Assembly: GCA_016234115.1 (NCBI GenBank)
Contig: JACRHD010000005.1
Span: 52,720 to 116,719 of the forward strand
DNA length: 64,000 bases
Direction: 5' to 3'
From: Nitrospirota bacterium
Lineage (GTDB): Bacteria > Nitrospirota > Thermodesulfovibrionia > UBA6902
The notes beneath the pieces were generated by a model that searched no databases, was not told the origin of the DNA, and saw only the letters and a program-made list of their open reading frames with translations. The first letter of the stretch is position 1. Every line of letters begins with the position of its first letter. Below, piece by piece: positions 42,675 through 50,038 of the stretch. The position numbers and the translations under genes are program-made.

Positions 42675-45059
42675 GTGATCAAATTTCTTTCCCGCCCGAC
42701 TTCGCTGATGATATGTAAACAAATCCGACTCCTCAAAAAGCGGGCCCACATTATTTCCCGTGATATTCCAAGAGGATACAGTTTGGTAAGATATTTGCTT
42801 AATTTTCCCCGGATGATCGACGAACAACAAAATAAATCGAACATTGCATTACTAAAGGAAATCACCGGTTTTATTTCCGCCACGGACAATCTGGATTCCA
42901 TAACAAATCTGGTGCTCGAACTCAGTCTTTGCTACACAGGCGCCCGGCATGGTTCAGTCCTTATCGTTAATGACAACGGCGATCTTGTAATCAGGGCGGC
43001 GCGAGGCATCAGTCCCGAGGTAATTCCTTCGATCAGGATCAAAAAAGGAGAGCATATCTGCGGGAAGGTAGCGGAAAACAAGACCCCTTTGCTGATCAAA
43101 GACATCCATACGGATGTCCGTATCGGAAATGGCGGCAGCGGCAATTACAAAACAGGCTCCTTCATCTGCTGCCCGGTCATGATGCGGGAGGACCTTCTCG
43201 GAATTATCAATGTTTCGGACAAAGCCGACGGGGCGCCTTTTACTGAAGATGATATGGACCTGATTGAAATCCTCGCCGACCAGACGGCGCTATCCCTGGG
43301 CTGCGCCCGACTCAGCGCCGATATGCGCACCATGTCTCTTGAGCTCGATGAGAGAAACAGGGCGCTGATTGATTCGGACAGGTTAAGGAGCGAGTTTGCG
43401 GCTGTCCTGACTCATGAATTCAGGACCCATCTCAATTCAATCGCGGGGGCCGCATATCACCTCAGGGAGAACAGGGTCTCTCCCGGCGAACAGAAAGAAT
43501 TTGTTCACATCATATCGTCCGAGACCGACAAATTAAGTAATCTCCTCGACGGCATACTCGATTTCCGCCTCCTTGAAAAAGAAGAGCGCCTTCTGAAGAA
43601 GAGGGTCTTGAATGTCAGGGACATTCTCCGGGAATTGACCGCCTCCAGGACAGTGAAAGAAATCCTGGCAAGAAACAATGTTTCGATAAACGTCTCCTGT
43701 CCCGATTCTCTCCCTTACACGGTCGGGGACGGTATCCGCCTTGCCCGGGCCTTTATACACCTGATCGACGGCATAGGCAAATACACCGCACCGGGCGATA
43801 CAATGGAGCTGACCGCCGCCGCCGAGAATTCCTCCACCCGAATTACGTTGTCCATCAAGGGCAGACGCATCCCCGATACCGAGCTCCCCCATCTCTTCGA
43901 CTCCCGTGCAACGTGGAAGAAGACATACGATAACAGAAACAGGCTGAAGTTCTACCTTGCGCAAAAAACCATTGAGCTTCATAAGGGCGTCGTCTCCGTC
44001 CTTAATACCCCCGAAGGGATCGCCGTACAACTGCTTTTTCCCCATTATGTGAAAGACCACCGCGAGGCCAGGACCGATGAGATCACGGGCCTGCTGCTTG
44101 CGATAGCCGCTGAGACAATGAACCTGAACAAGTGCTCCATAATGTTAAAGGATGAGCAGGGGGACGAGCTTGTCATAAAAAACGCTATCGGTTTTGATGA
44201 GGACATAATCAGACAGACAAGGACCGCGCCGGGTGACAATATTGCCGGCTGGGTCTCTGCCGAAAACAAACCTCTTTTAATAGAAGACATCGAGCGTCAC
44301 CCGTATTTCGGCAGAAAAAGCTCCTCTCAATACACCACAAAATCGCTTCTTTGTCTCCCGATTTTCATCGACGACAGAGTGATAGGGGTCCTTAATCTCA
44401 ATAATAAAGCAAACGGTTTACCCTTTGACGGAAATGATCTCTATCTCGCTTCGGCGCTGATTGAGCGAATGGCGCGTATAATTGAAAAAGCGCAGAGGGA
44501 AGATGTGACCGACAAGGAATTCAGGAAGACCGTCGGAAACCTGGAAACCCTCCTGCACGCTCGACAGCAGTACAAAAAGAAGAACGGCGTCATGTCCTCG
44601 ATCATTCTGAGATTAATGAAGCAGATGCGGCGCGGCGATGAGGAAATCAAACAGGCGCTTTATTCAGCGGCTTTCTACGATCTGGGACTTACCCGTATGG
44701 ACGAGTGTATTCTCATGAAATCCGGGGAGCTCTCCGCCGTTGAAGAAAAGATCATCAAGACGCACCCCTTCCCTTCTGCGGGACTTGCCGGCTATATGGA
44801 GACCGATGACACGGTCAGTAAAGTAATCCTCCACCATCACGAGCGGTACGACGGTTTAGGTTATCCCTGCGGGCTGCAAGGGACCGATATCCCCTTCCTG
44901 TCAAGGGTCCTCAACGTGGCTGACGCCTATACGGCCATGACGGCCGCCAGGCCGTACCGGAGGGCCTTCAGCCCGGAAGAAGCGAAAGTGAGGGTCATGG
45001 CCGGCGCGGGGAAACAGTTTGATCCGCATATAGTGGACGCCTTTATGAAAATCATATGA
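42675..45059 (+). CDS. GAF - histidine kinase-like - GAF - HD-GYP-like protein, degenerate
   Basis: A 794-residue cytoplasmic signalling protein. GAF1 lies at about 60-215, a HisKA-like segment at about 235-300 (VLTHEFRTHLNSIAG keeps the H-box His), an ATPase-like region at about 330-455, GAF2 at about 465-610 and an HD-GYP-like domain at about 625-794. The ATPase lacks the DxGxG motif (SIKGRRIPD instead) and the N-box Asn residues (AFIHLIDGIGKY). The HD-GYP part has FYDLG where active enzymes have HDIGK, though ILHHHERYDGLGYP remains. Both catalytic modules therefore look dead, leaving a ligand-sensing scaffold. Starts at 42675 or at the ATG of MIDEQQ (42813) are possible; no Shine-Dalgarno decides. 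Confidence 0.82.
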   Translation: MIKFLSRPTSLMICKQIRLLKKRAHIISRDIPRGYSLVRYLLNFPRMIDEQQNKSNIALLKEITGFISATDNLDSITNLVLELSLCYTGARHGSVLIVNDNGDLVIRAARGISPEVIPSIRIKKGEHICGKVAENKTPLLIKDIHTDVRIGNGGSGNYKTGSFICCPVMMREDLLGIINVSDKADGAPFTEDDMDLIEILADQTALSLGCARLSADMRTMSLELDERNRALIDSDRLRSEFAAVLTHEFRTHLNSIAGAAYHLRENRVSPGEQKEFVHIISSETDKLSNLLDGILDFRLLEKEERLLKKRVLNVRDILRELTASRTVKEILARNNVSINVSCPDSLPYTVGDGIRLARAFIHLIDGIGKYTAPGDTMELTAAAENSSTRITLSIKGRRIPDTELPHLFDSRATWKKTYDNRNRLKFYLAQKTIELHKGVVSVLNTPEGIAVQLLFPHYVKDHREARTDEITGLLLAIAAETMNLNKCSIMLKDEQGDELVIKNAIGFDEDIIRQTRTAPGDNIAGWVSAENKPLLIEDIERHPYFGRKSSSQYTTKSLLCLPIFIDDRVIGVLNLNNKANGLPFDGNDLYLASALIERMARIIEKAQREDVTDKEFRKTVGNLETLLHARQQYKKKNGVMSSIILRLMKQMRRGDEEIKQALYSAAFYDLGLTRMDECILMKSGELSAVEEKIIKTHPFPSAGLAGYMETDDTVSKVILHHHERYDGLGYPCGLQGTDIPFLSRVLNVADAYTAMTAARPYRRAFSPEEAKVRVMAGAGKQFDPHIVDAFMKII

Positions 45060-45062
45060 CCC

Positions 45063-45110
45063 TGGGACCGGTCCAAACGGATTGAACGGTTTGACCGGTT
45101 TGAACTGTTG
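45063..45110. repeat. Nonamer tract
   Basis: GGTCCAAAC, GGATTGAAC, GGTTTGACC, GGTTTGAAC units follow the preceding stop with a 9-nt period. Confidence 0.65.
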
Positions 45111-45136
45111 TCCCTCCCCCTGGACCATGCAATCCA

Positions 45137-45317
45137 GAATCCACCACCTAACCACAGAGGGCACAGAGAAAAGATTGATTTGTCGGCAGATTACACAGAT
45201 TTCACAGATTGAAAAAATATTTCTAAATACATCTGTGTTAATCAGTATAATCTGTGGATTAATATTTATTTTTTCCTCTGTGGTCTCTGTGGGTTGTCTT
45301 TTGATGGTGAATCCGGG
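45137..45317. repeat. About 185-bp nested palindromic element, copy 2
   Basis: Near-identical to 5958-6143, including the CCACAGAGGGCACAGAG and GGCAGATTACACAGAT arms, with changes such as GATTGATTTGTCGG for GATTTATTTATCGG. It fills most of the space before ispA. Confidence 0.85.
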
Positions 45318-45355
45318 GCAATCCGGGGGGCATGAGTTGAACGTGCGCGATGTTG

Positions 45356-45361
45356 TATAAT
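45356..45361 (+). promoter_or_regulatory. -10 box of ispA (possible leaderless promoter)
   Basis: Perfect TATAAT ending 7 nt before the ispA ATG; no Shine-Dalgarno lies between. A TTGAAC lies upstream but at only 13 nt, so the -35 is unclear. Confidence 0.45.
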
Positions 45362-45368
45362 ATCCATC

Positions 45369-46256
45369 ATGAATCTGAGCGCTTATCTCGAGGGGAAAAG
45401 AAAAACGGTAGATAATTTTCTTAAAGATTATATCTCCCTCAGGAAAAAACAGAAGGACTGCCCCCGGCAGTTGAGCAAATCAATGGCGTATTCACTGATG
45501 GCCGGCGGCAAGAGAATCAGGCCGATCCTGGCCCTCGCAAGCTATGAGGCCGCGGGGGGCAGATCGGACGGCATACTGCCCGTGGCCGCGTCCCTGGAGC
45601 TGGTGCATACCTATTCGTTGATACATGATGACCTGCCTGCTATGGACAATGATGATTTCAGGAGGAACAAGCCGACAAACCACAAAGTATTCGGGGAAGC
45701 CTCCGCGATCCTGGCGGGCGACGCCCTGCTCACCGACGCCTTTGATATAATTTCCCGCGCAAACGCAAGCCCGGCAAAGCTGCTGAAGGTAATCCGCGAG
45801 CTCGCCTTTGCCGGCGGACCCGAGGGCATGGTCGGGGGACAGACTGCCGATATTATCTTTGAAGGGAAGAAGGCGAAAAAGAAGGACATTATTTATATCC
45901 ATACACACAAGACGGGGGCGCTCATAAGAGGGGCCGTCCGCATAGGCGCGATTATGGCCGGCTCTTCCCCCGCAAAGATCGAGGTCCTGACAACGTACGG
46001 CGAAAAGACCGGTCTCGCGTTCCAGATTATTGATGATATTCTTGATATAATAGGCACAAAAGAAGAACTGGGAAAAGCGACCGGAGCGGACAGCGCGAAA
46101 GGGAAAAACACTTACCCTTCGAGCTTCGGGCTTAAAGAGTCTGAAAGAATCGCGGAACAACTTGTAAATGAATCTCTTGAGGCGCTGAAAGGCTTCGGCA
46201 AAAAGGCCGACCCCTTAAGGGAGATAGCCAAATATATTTTATCGAGAAGAAACTGA
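45369..46256 (+). CDS. ispA: Polyprenyl (farnesyl/geranylgeranyl) diphosphate synthase
   Basis: Condenses isopentenyl diphosphate with allylic diphosphates. The first Asp-rich motif [18 protein letters not shown] (from residue 86) and the second, [10 protein letters not shown], are intact, and [11 protein letters not shown] binds the pyrophosphate. The 295 residues match the short-chain IspA group. It is followed 4 nt later by dxs, so precursor supply and chain elongation are co-transcribed. The start lacks a Shine-Dalgarno and sits right after a -10 box. Confidence 0.95.
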   Translation: MNLSAYLEGKRKTVDNFLKDYISLRKKQKDCPRQLSKSMAYSLMAGGKRIRPILALASYEAAGGRSDGILPVAASLELVHTYSLIHDDLPAMDNDDFRRNKPTNHKVFGEASAILAGDALLTDAFDIISRANASPAKLLKVIRELAFAGGPEGMVGGQTADIIFEGKKAKKKDIIYIHTHKTGALIRGAVRIGAIMAGSSPAKIEVLTTYGEKTGLAFQIIDDILDIIGTKEELGKATGADSAKGKNTYPSSFGLKESERIAEQLVNESLEALKGFGKKADPLREIAKYILSRRN

Positions 46257-46260
46257 ACCC

Positions 46261-48177
46261 ATGCTTATAGAAAAAATCAAGTCCCCGCAGGACCTCAAAA
46301 AACTTACGCTCGATGAGCTTAAGGACCTCGCGTCAGAGCTGAGAGAATTAATAATCGAGACCGTTGCAACCAACGGCGGTCATCTTGCTTCAAACCTCGG
46401 GGCCGTAGACCTTACCGTGGCGCTTCATTATGTTTTCAATTCGCCTGAGGACAAATTGATCTGGGACGTGGGACACCAGTCGTATGCCCATAAACTTCTC
46501 ACGGGAAGGGCCGGCGCGTTTTCGACTATCAGAAAACATAACGGCATCTCCGGCTTCCCGAAGAGGAGTGAAAGTCCGCATGACCCGTTCGGCGCCGGTC
46601 ACAGCTCCACCTCGATATCCGCGGCCCTCGGGATACTTGAAGCGAGAGACATTATCAAATCTCAAATCTCAAATCTCAAATCTCAAATCCCCAGTAAGGT
46701 AATAGCCGTTATCGGCGACGGCGCCCTCACTGCCGGTCTCGCCTTTGAAGGCCTGAACCACGCGGGGCATTTAAAGAAAGACCTGATCGTCATCCTCAAT
46801 GATAATGAGATGTCCATCTCTCCCAATGTCGGGGCGCTTTCCGCTTATCTGCGCAGGATCATGATGGGCACTCTCTATACTAAATTCAAGAAAGAGACAA
46901 AGCAGTTTCTGGAAAAAATCCCCACTTTCGGCGAGCCGGTGCTCAAGATCGCTCAAAGAGCGGAAGACACGGTGAAGGGGCTTTTTGTGCCGGGACTACT
47001 GTTTGAGGAGCTCGGGTTTGAGTACGTCGGGCCCGTGGACGGCCACAAGATCGATTCGCTCATTGAAACGCTGGAGAGGTTCAGGGATTTCCCGGGGCCG
47101 GTCCTCGTTCACGCCATTACAAAAAAAGGAAAAGGCTACGAGCCTGCGGAAAAAAATCCCGGCATATTCCACGGAGTCGGCCCCTTTGATATAGAGACAG
47201 GGGAGATGCCTTCTTCTGGAAAGAAGTCATACAGCAATATATTCGGCAGCGCCCTTGTGAAACTCGCGAAGGAAGACCGCCGGATTGTCGCTATAACCGC
47301 CGCGATGACGGAGGGCACGGGACTGTCGGAGTTTGTCAACAATTTCCCGAAGAGATTTTATGATGTGGGTATCGCCGAGCCGCACGCAGTCACCTTTGCG
47401 GCGGGGCTCGCCTCGCAGGGTCTGAGACCCGTCGTGGCCATCTATTCCACGTTCCTGCAGAGGTCATATGATGAGATCATCCACGATGTGTGCCTTCAGG
47501 ACCTGCCGGTGGTCTTCGCAATCGACAGGGGCGGCATAGTCGGAGACGACGGCCCTACCCATAACGGGACTTTCGACCTGTCTTACCTGAGACATATCCC
47601 GAACCTGATCGTTATGGCCCCCAAAGACGGTCACGAACTGCAATGCATGTTGAAGACAGCCGTGTCCCTGGATCATCCGGCCGCGATAAGATATCCGAGA
47701 GGTTCCGCCGCCGACGATCAGGAACACGACGAAATAAAGGAAATATCCGTCGGCAAGGCTGAAATCATGAGAGAAGGCGATGACGTGCTCATCGTTGCAA
47801 TAGGGAATACGGTCATCCCTTCAGTAAACGCCGCACAGCTTCTTGCGGACGCGGGGATCAATGCCTGTGTCGTCAATGCGCGTTTTGTAAAACCTCTGGA
47901 CACCGCCCTGATCTCGGGATTGGCCGGAAAGATCGGGAATGTCATTACAGTTGAAGAAAATGCCGTCTCAGGAGGCTTCGGGAGCGCTGTCCTCGAAGAG
48001 CTCACCAAGTCTGGAATTGAAGGTTTAAGGATCAAGCTGCACGGTCTGCCGGATGCGTTTATCGAACAGGGACCGCAAAGCCTGTTAAGGAAAAAATTCG
48101 GCCTGGACGCTGAGGGGATCGCGCGTGAAGCCCTGGCGCTGGTTAAACACAGCACCGAGAGAAGAGTTAAGAGTTAA
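46261..48177 (+). CDS. dxs: 1-deoxy-D-xylulose-5-phosphate synthase
   Basis: First step of the MEP isoprenoid pathway, condensing pyruvate and glyceraldehyde 3-phosphate with [35 protein letters not shown], the TPP motif [29 protein letters not shown] (two parts) and [20 protein letters not shown] are present. The 638 residues are normal. Two oddities: four ATCTCAA heptamers (46659-46686) encode [11 protein letters not shown] in frame between the GHSSTS and GDGA blocks, and the C-terminal RRVKS comes from AGTTAAG heptamers. Confidence 0.97.
   Translation: MLIEKIKSPQDLKKLTLDELKDLASELRELIIETVATNGGHLASNLGAVDLTVALHYVFNSPEDKLIWDVGHQSYAHKLLTGRAGAFSTIRKHNGISGFPKRSESPHDPFGAGHSSTSISAALGILEARDIIKSQISNLKSQIPSKVIAVIGDGALTAGLAFEGLNHAGHLKKDLIVILNDNEMSISPNVGALSAYLRRIMMGTLYTKFKKETKQFLEKIPTFGEPVLKIAQRAEDTVKGLFVPGLLFEELGFEYVGPVDGHKIDSLIETLERFRDFPGPVLVHAITKKGKGYEPAEKNPGIFHGVGPFDIETGEMPSSGKKSYSNIFGSALVKLAKEDRRIVAITAAMTEGTGLSEFVNNFPKRFYDVGIAEPHAVTFAAGLASQGLRPVVAIYSTFLQRSYDEIIHDVCLQDLPVVFAIDRGGIVGDDGPTHNGTFDLSYLRHIPNLIVMAPKDGHELQCMLKTAVSLDHPAAIRYPRGSAADDQEHDEIKEISVGKAEIMREGDDVLIVAIGNTVIPSVNAAQLLADAGINACVVNARFVKPLDTALISGLAGKIGNVITVEENAVSGGFGSAVLEELTKSGIEGLRIKLHGLPDAFIEQGPQSLLRKKFGLDAEGIAREALALVKHSTERRVKS
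46654..46690. repeat. In-frame heptamer tract (ATCTCAA)4 inside dxs
   Basis: Four exact ATCTCAA units (46659-46686) with partial units on each side. The gene frame stays open. Confidence 0.9.
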
Positions 48178-48180
48178 GAA
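48158..48180. repeat. AGTTAAG heptamers at dxs 3' end
   Basis: Two AGTTAAG units form the last codons and stop of dxs. Confidence 0.6.
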
Positions 48181-48204
48181 ACTCATAATTCATAATCTAA
48201 GCCA

Positions 48205-49062
48205 ATGTCTCCATCCAAAAAAATCCGCCTCGACAAACTGCTTCTGGACAAAGGCCTTGTTGAAAGCAGGGAAAAGGCCAGGGCCCTGATACTGGAAGGC
48301 AACGTCACGGTAAACGGCATGGTCGTCGACAAGGCGGGCTCGCAGGTCAATCCCGATGACGCAGTGACCCTGAAGGAAATAATGCCTTACGTAAGCCGTG
48401 GAGGTTTAAAGCTCGAACACGCGCTCAGGGAATTCAATATCGATGTCCGGGACCGTGTCGCCATGGATGCCGGGGCTTCGACCGGAGGCTTTACCGACTG
48501 TCTTTTACAGCACGGGGTAAAAAAAATCTGCGCTATAGACGTCGGTCACGGACAGTTGGACTGGAAATTGAGAAACGACCCGCGCGTAGTATTGCTGGAA
48601 AAAACAAATGTACGGTATCTTGAGGAAATAATCGGTAAGGGCGGGTCTCAAACCCGCCCCTACGGGGATGCGCATACCTCCCGCGAACAAACTATCGATT
48701 TAGACGACCTCATCAACCGCAACATCGATATCGCGGTAATCGATGTCTCCTTTATTTCTCTCCTGAAGGTGATCCCGGTAGTCGTTAAATTTCTGAAAGA
48801 AGAAGGTGAAATAATCGCCCTCATAAAACCTCAGTTCGAAGTCGGCAGAAAAGACGTCGGCAAAGGCGTGGTCAAAGACGAAGACAGGCGTCTTGAGGTC
48901 GTTGAGATGATCAAGAGACAAGCCCCTGAAATGGGGCTTCATGTAATCGGCGTGGTCCCCTCCCCCATCAAAGGACCGAAGGGGAACGTGGAGTATTTGA
49001 TATATATGAAGAGGGAGAAGTCACCGGACGTTCAAGAGCAAAATGAATATCATTCTCTTTGA
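48205..49062 (+). CDS. tlyA: TlyA family rRNA 2'-O-methyltransferase / hemolysin-like
   Basis: S4 RNA-binding domain (residues about 6-66: RLDKLLLDKGLVESREKARA) joined to an FtsJ-like SAM methyltransferase (AMDAGASTGGFTDCLLQHG, AIDVGHGQLDWKLR, VIDVSFISLLKVIP). In mycobacteria TlyA methylates 16S and 23S rRNA ribose. The 285 residues exceed the usual 245-270 by an in-frame insert at about 143-162, encoded by a REP-like palindrome. It overlaps rsmE by 20 nt, so both are in the ispA-dxs-tlyA-rsmE operon. Confidence 0.94.
   Translation: MSPSKKIRLDKLLLDKGLVESREKARALILEGNVTVNGMVVDKAGSQVNPDDAVTLKEIMPYVSRGGLKLEHALREFNIDVRDRVAMDAGASTGGFTDCLLQHGVKKICAIDVGHGQLDWKLRNDPRVVLLEKTNVRYLEEIIGKGGSQTRPYGDAHTSREQTIDLDDLINRNIDIAVIDVSFISLLKVIPVVVKFLKEEGEIIALIKPQFEVGRKDVGKGVVKDEDRRLEVVEMIKRQAPEMGLHVIGVVPSPIKGPKGNVEYLIYMKREKSPDVQEQNEYHSL
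48635..48663. repeat. REP-like palindrome in frame inside tlyA
   Basis: GTAAGGGCGGGT-CTCA-AACCCGCCCCTAC encodes KGGSQTRPY in the tlyA frame. It shares the GTA(G)GGGC ends with the palindromes at 36463 and 40661. Confidence 0.85.
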
Positions 49063-49756
49063 CGAGACAGACCATTATCAGGGCAGAGATACGATCAGGT
49101 TGTCTGATTACAGGTTCGAGCATATTTCGGAAGTTTTAAAAGCGAAAAAGAATGATCTGTTACAGGTAGGTCTGATAAACGGCAAGCTTGGGACCGGGAG
49201 AGTCGTGGTGATGACTAAACAGTTTATTGATATTTCAGTGACCCTCGGTAAAGACCCTCCTTTACCGGCCCCCCTGACTATATTATTGGCATTGCCGAGG
49301 CCGAAGGTCTTAAAAAGGACTTTAAAACATATAGCCACCTTGGGCGTTAAAAAAATATTTTTAATAAATTCCTTCCGGGTAGATAAAAGCTACTGGCAAA
49401 CTCCTGTTCTTGATCAGCAGAAGATAAGAGATATTTTCCTGAACAGCCTGGAGCAGTCCTGTGATACTATCCTGCCTGAGCTTTCTCTGAGACCTTTGTT
49501 TAAACCCTTCGTAGAAGACGAATTGCCGGATTTAATAAAAAACACAGTCCCGGTGATCGCCCATCCGAAAGCCGCTGCTAAGCTTACTGATACATCAGGG
49601 AAACGCTTTACCCTGGCAGTCGGGCCTGAAGGCGGATTTATTCCTTACGAAATAAATAAATTAAAAGAATGCGGATTTGAAGAATATAATTTGGGGGAAA
49701 GGATCTTACCTGTCGAAACCGCAGTGCCCGGTCTGATTTCAATATTGACCAGATGA
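49043..49756 (+). CDS. rsmE: 16S rRNA (uracil1498-N3)-methyltransferase RsmE
   Basis: SPOUT (knotted) methyltransferase acting on U1498 of 16S rRNA. An N-terminal PUA-like barrel precedes the knot, marked by LTILLALPRPKVLKRTLKHI, LGVKKIFLINSFRVDKSYW, LAVGPEGGFIPYEINKLKE and LGERILPVETAVPGL. The 237 residues are typical. It is the last gene of the isoprenoid/rRNA-modification operon. Confidence 0.95.
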   Translation: MNIILFDETDHYQGRDTIRLSDYRFEHISEVLKAKKNDLLQVGLINGKLGTGRVVVMTKQFIDISVTLGKDPPLPAPLTILLALPRPKVLKRTLKHIATLGVKKIFLINSFRVDKSYWQTPVLDQQKIRDIFLNSLEQSCDTILPELSLRPLFKPFVEDELPDLIKNTVPVIAHPKAAAKLTDTSGKRFTLAVGPEGGFIPYEINKLKECGFEEYNLGERILPVETAVPGLISILTR

Positions 49757-49765
49757 CCCTTAATC

Positions 49766-49965
49766 CGGATTATTCACAAATATCGCACTCCGGGAGGCAC
49801 GATTCAAGAACATCTTGAAAGCAATGAGATTATTTGTAAGGACTTTTCGCTCTTCAAGTTATTACTTTTGCAGAGTGTACTTTTTACACCACGCGAAAAT
49901 TCCGGCCAGGGGATTGCAGCAACATGTTTTTGAATCATACCTCCCAAAGTTTATGAATAATCCGC
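49766..49965. repeat. About 200-bp element with 45-bp terminal inverted repeats
   Basis: The left arm GGATTATTCACAAATATCGC...GGGAGGCACGATTCAAGAAC (two pieces) at 49766-49816 is mirrored by GTTTTTGAATCATACCTCCC..TTATGAATAATCC at 49921-49963. A single left arm recurs at 58415-58464, and a partial one at 12967. There is no coding potential. Confidence 0.8.
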
Positions 49966-49987
49966 GTTAAGGCTCGTGAGGACCGGG

Positions 49988-50013
49988 AAAAAAGGGCCGC
50001 CCGGGGGCGGCCC
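49988..50013. terminator. Rho-independent terminator of the multicopper oxidase gene
   Basis: Minus-strand GGGCCGCC-CCCG-GGCGGCCC followed by TTTTTT; the plus strand ends only in CCCTTTCC, so it works best for the minus-strand gene. Confidence 0.88.
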
Positions 50014-50038
50014 TTTCCAGTGAAACGTACTCGCGAAT

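Noticed and set aside
45082..45360. Plus-strand ORF of 92 codons
   Set aside because: It is read through the 185-bp palindromic element and has no protein-like features; the sister copy at 6061-6249 gives a similar false frame.
46654..46690. CRISPR array
   Set aside because: Units are 7 nt without spacers; no other tract in the window has the 25-40 nt repeat and unique spacer layout.
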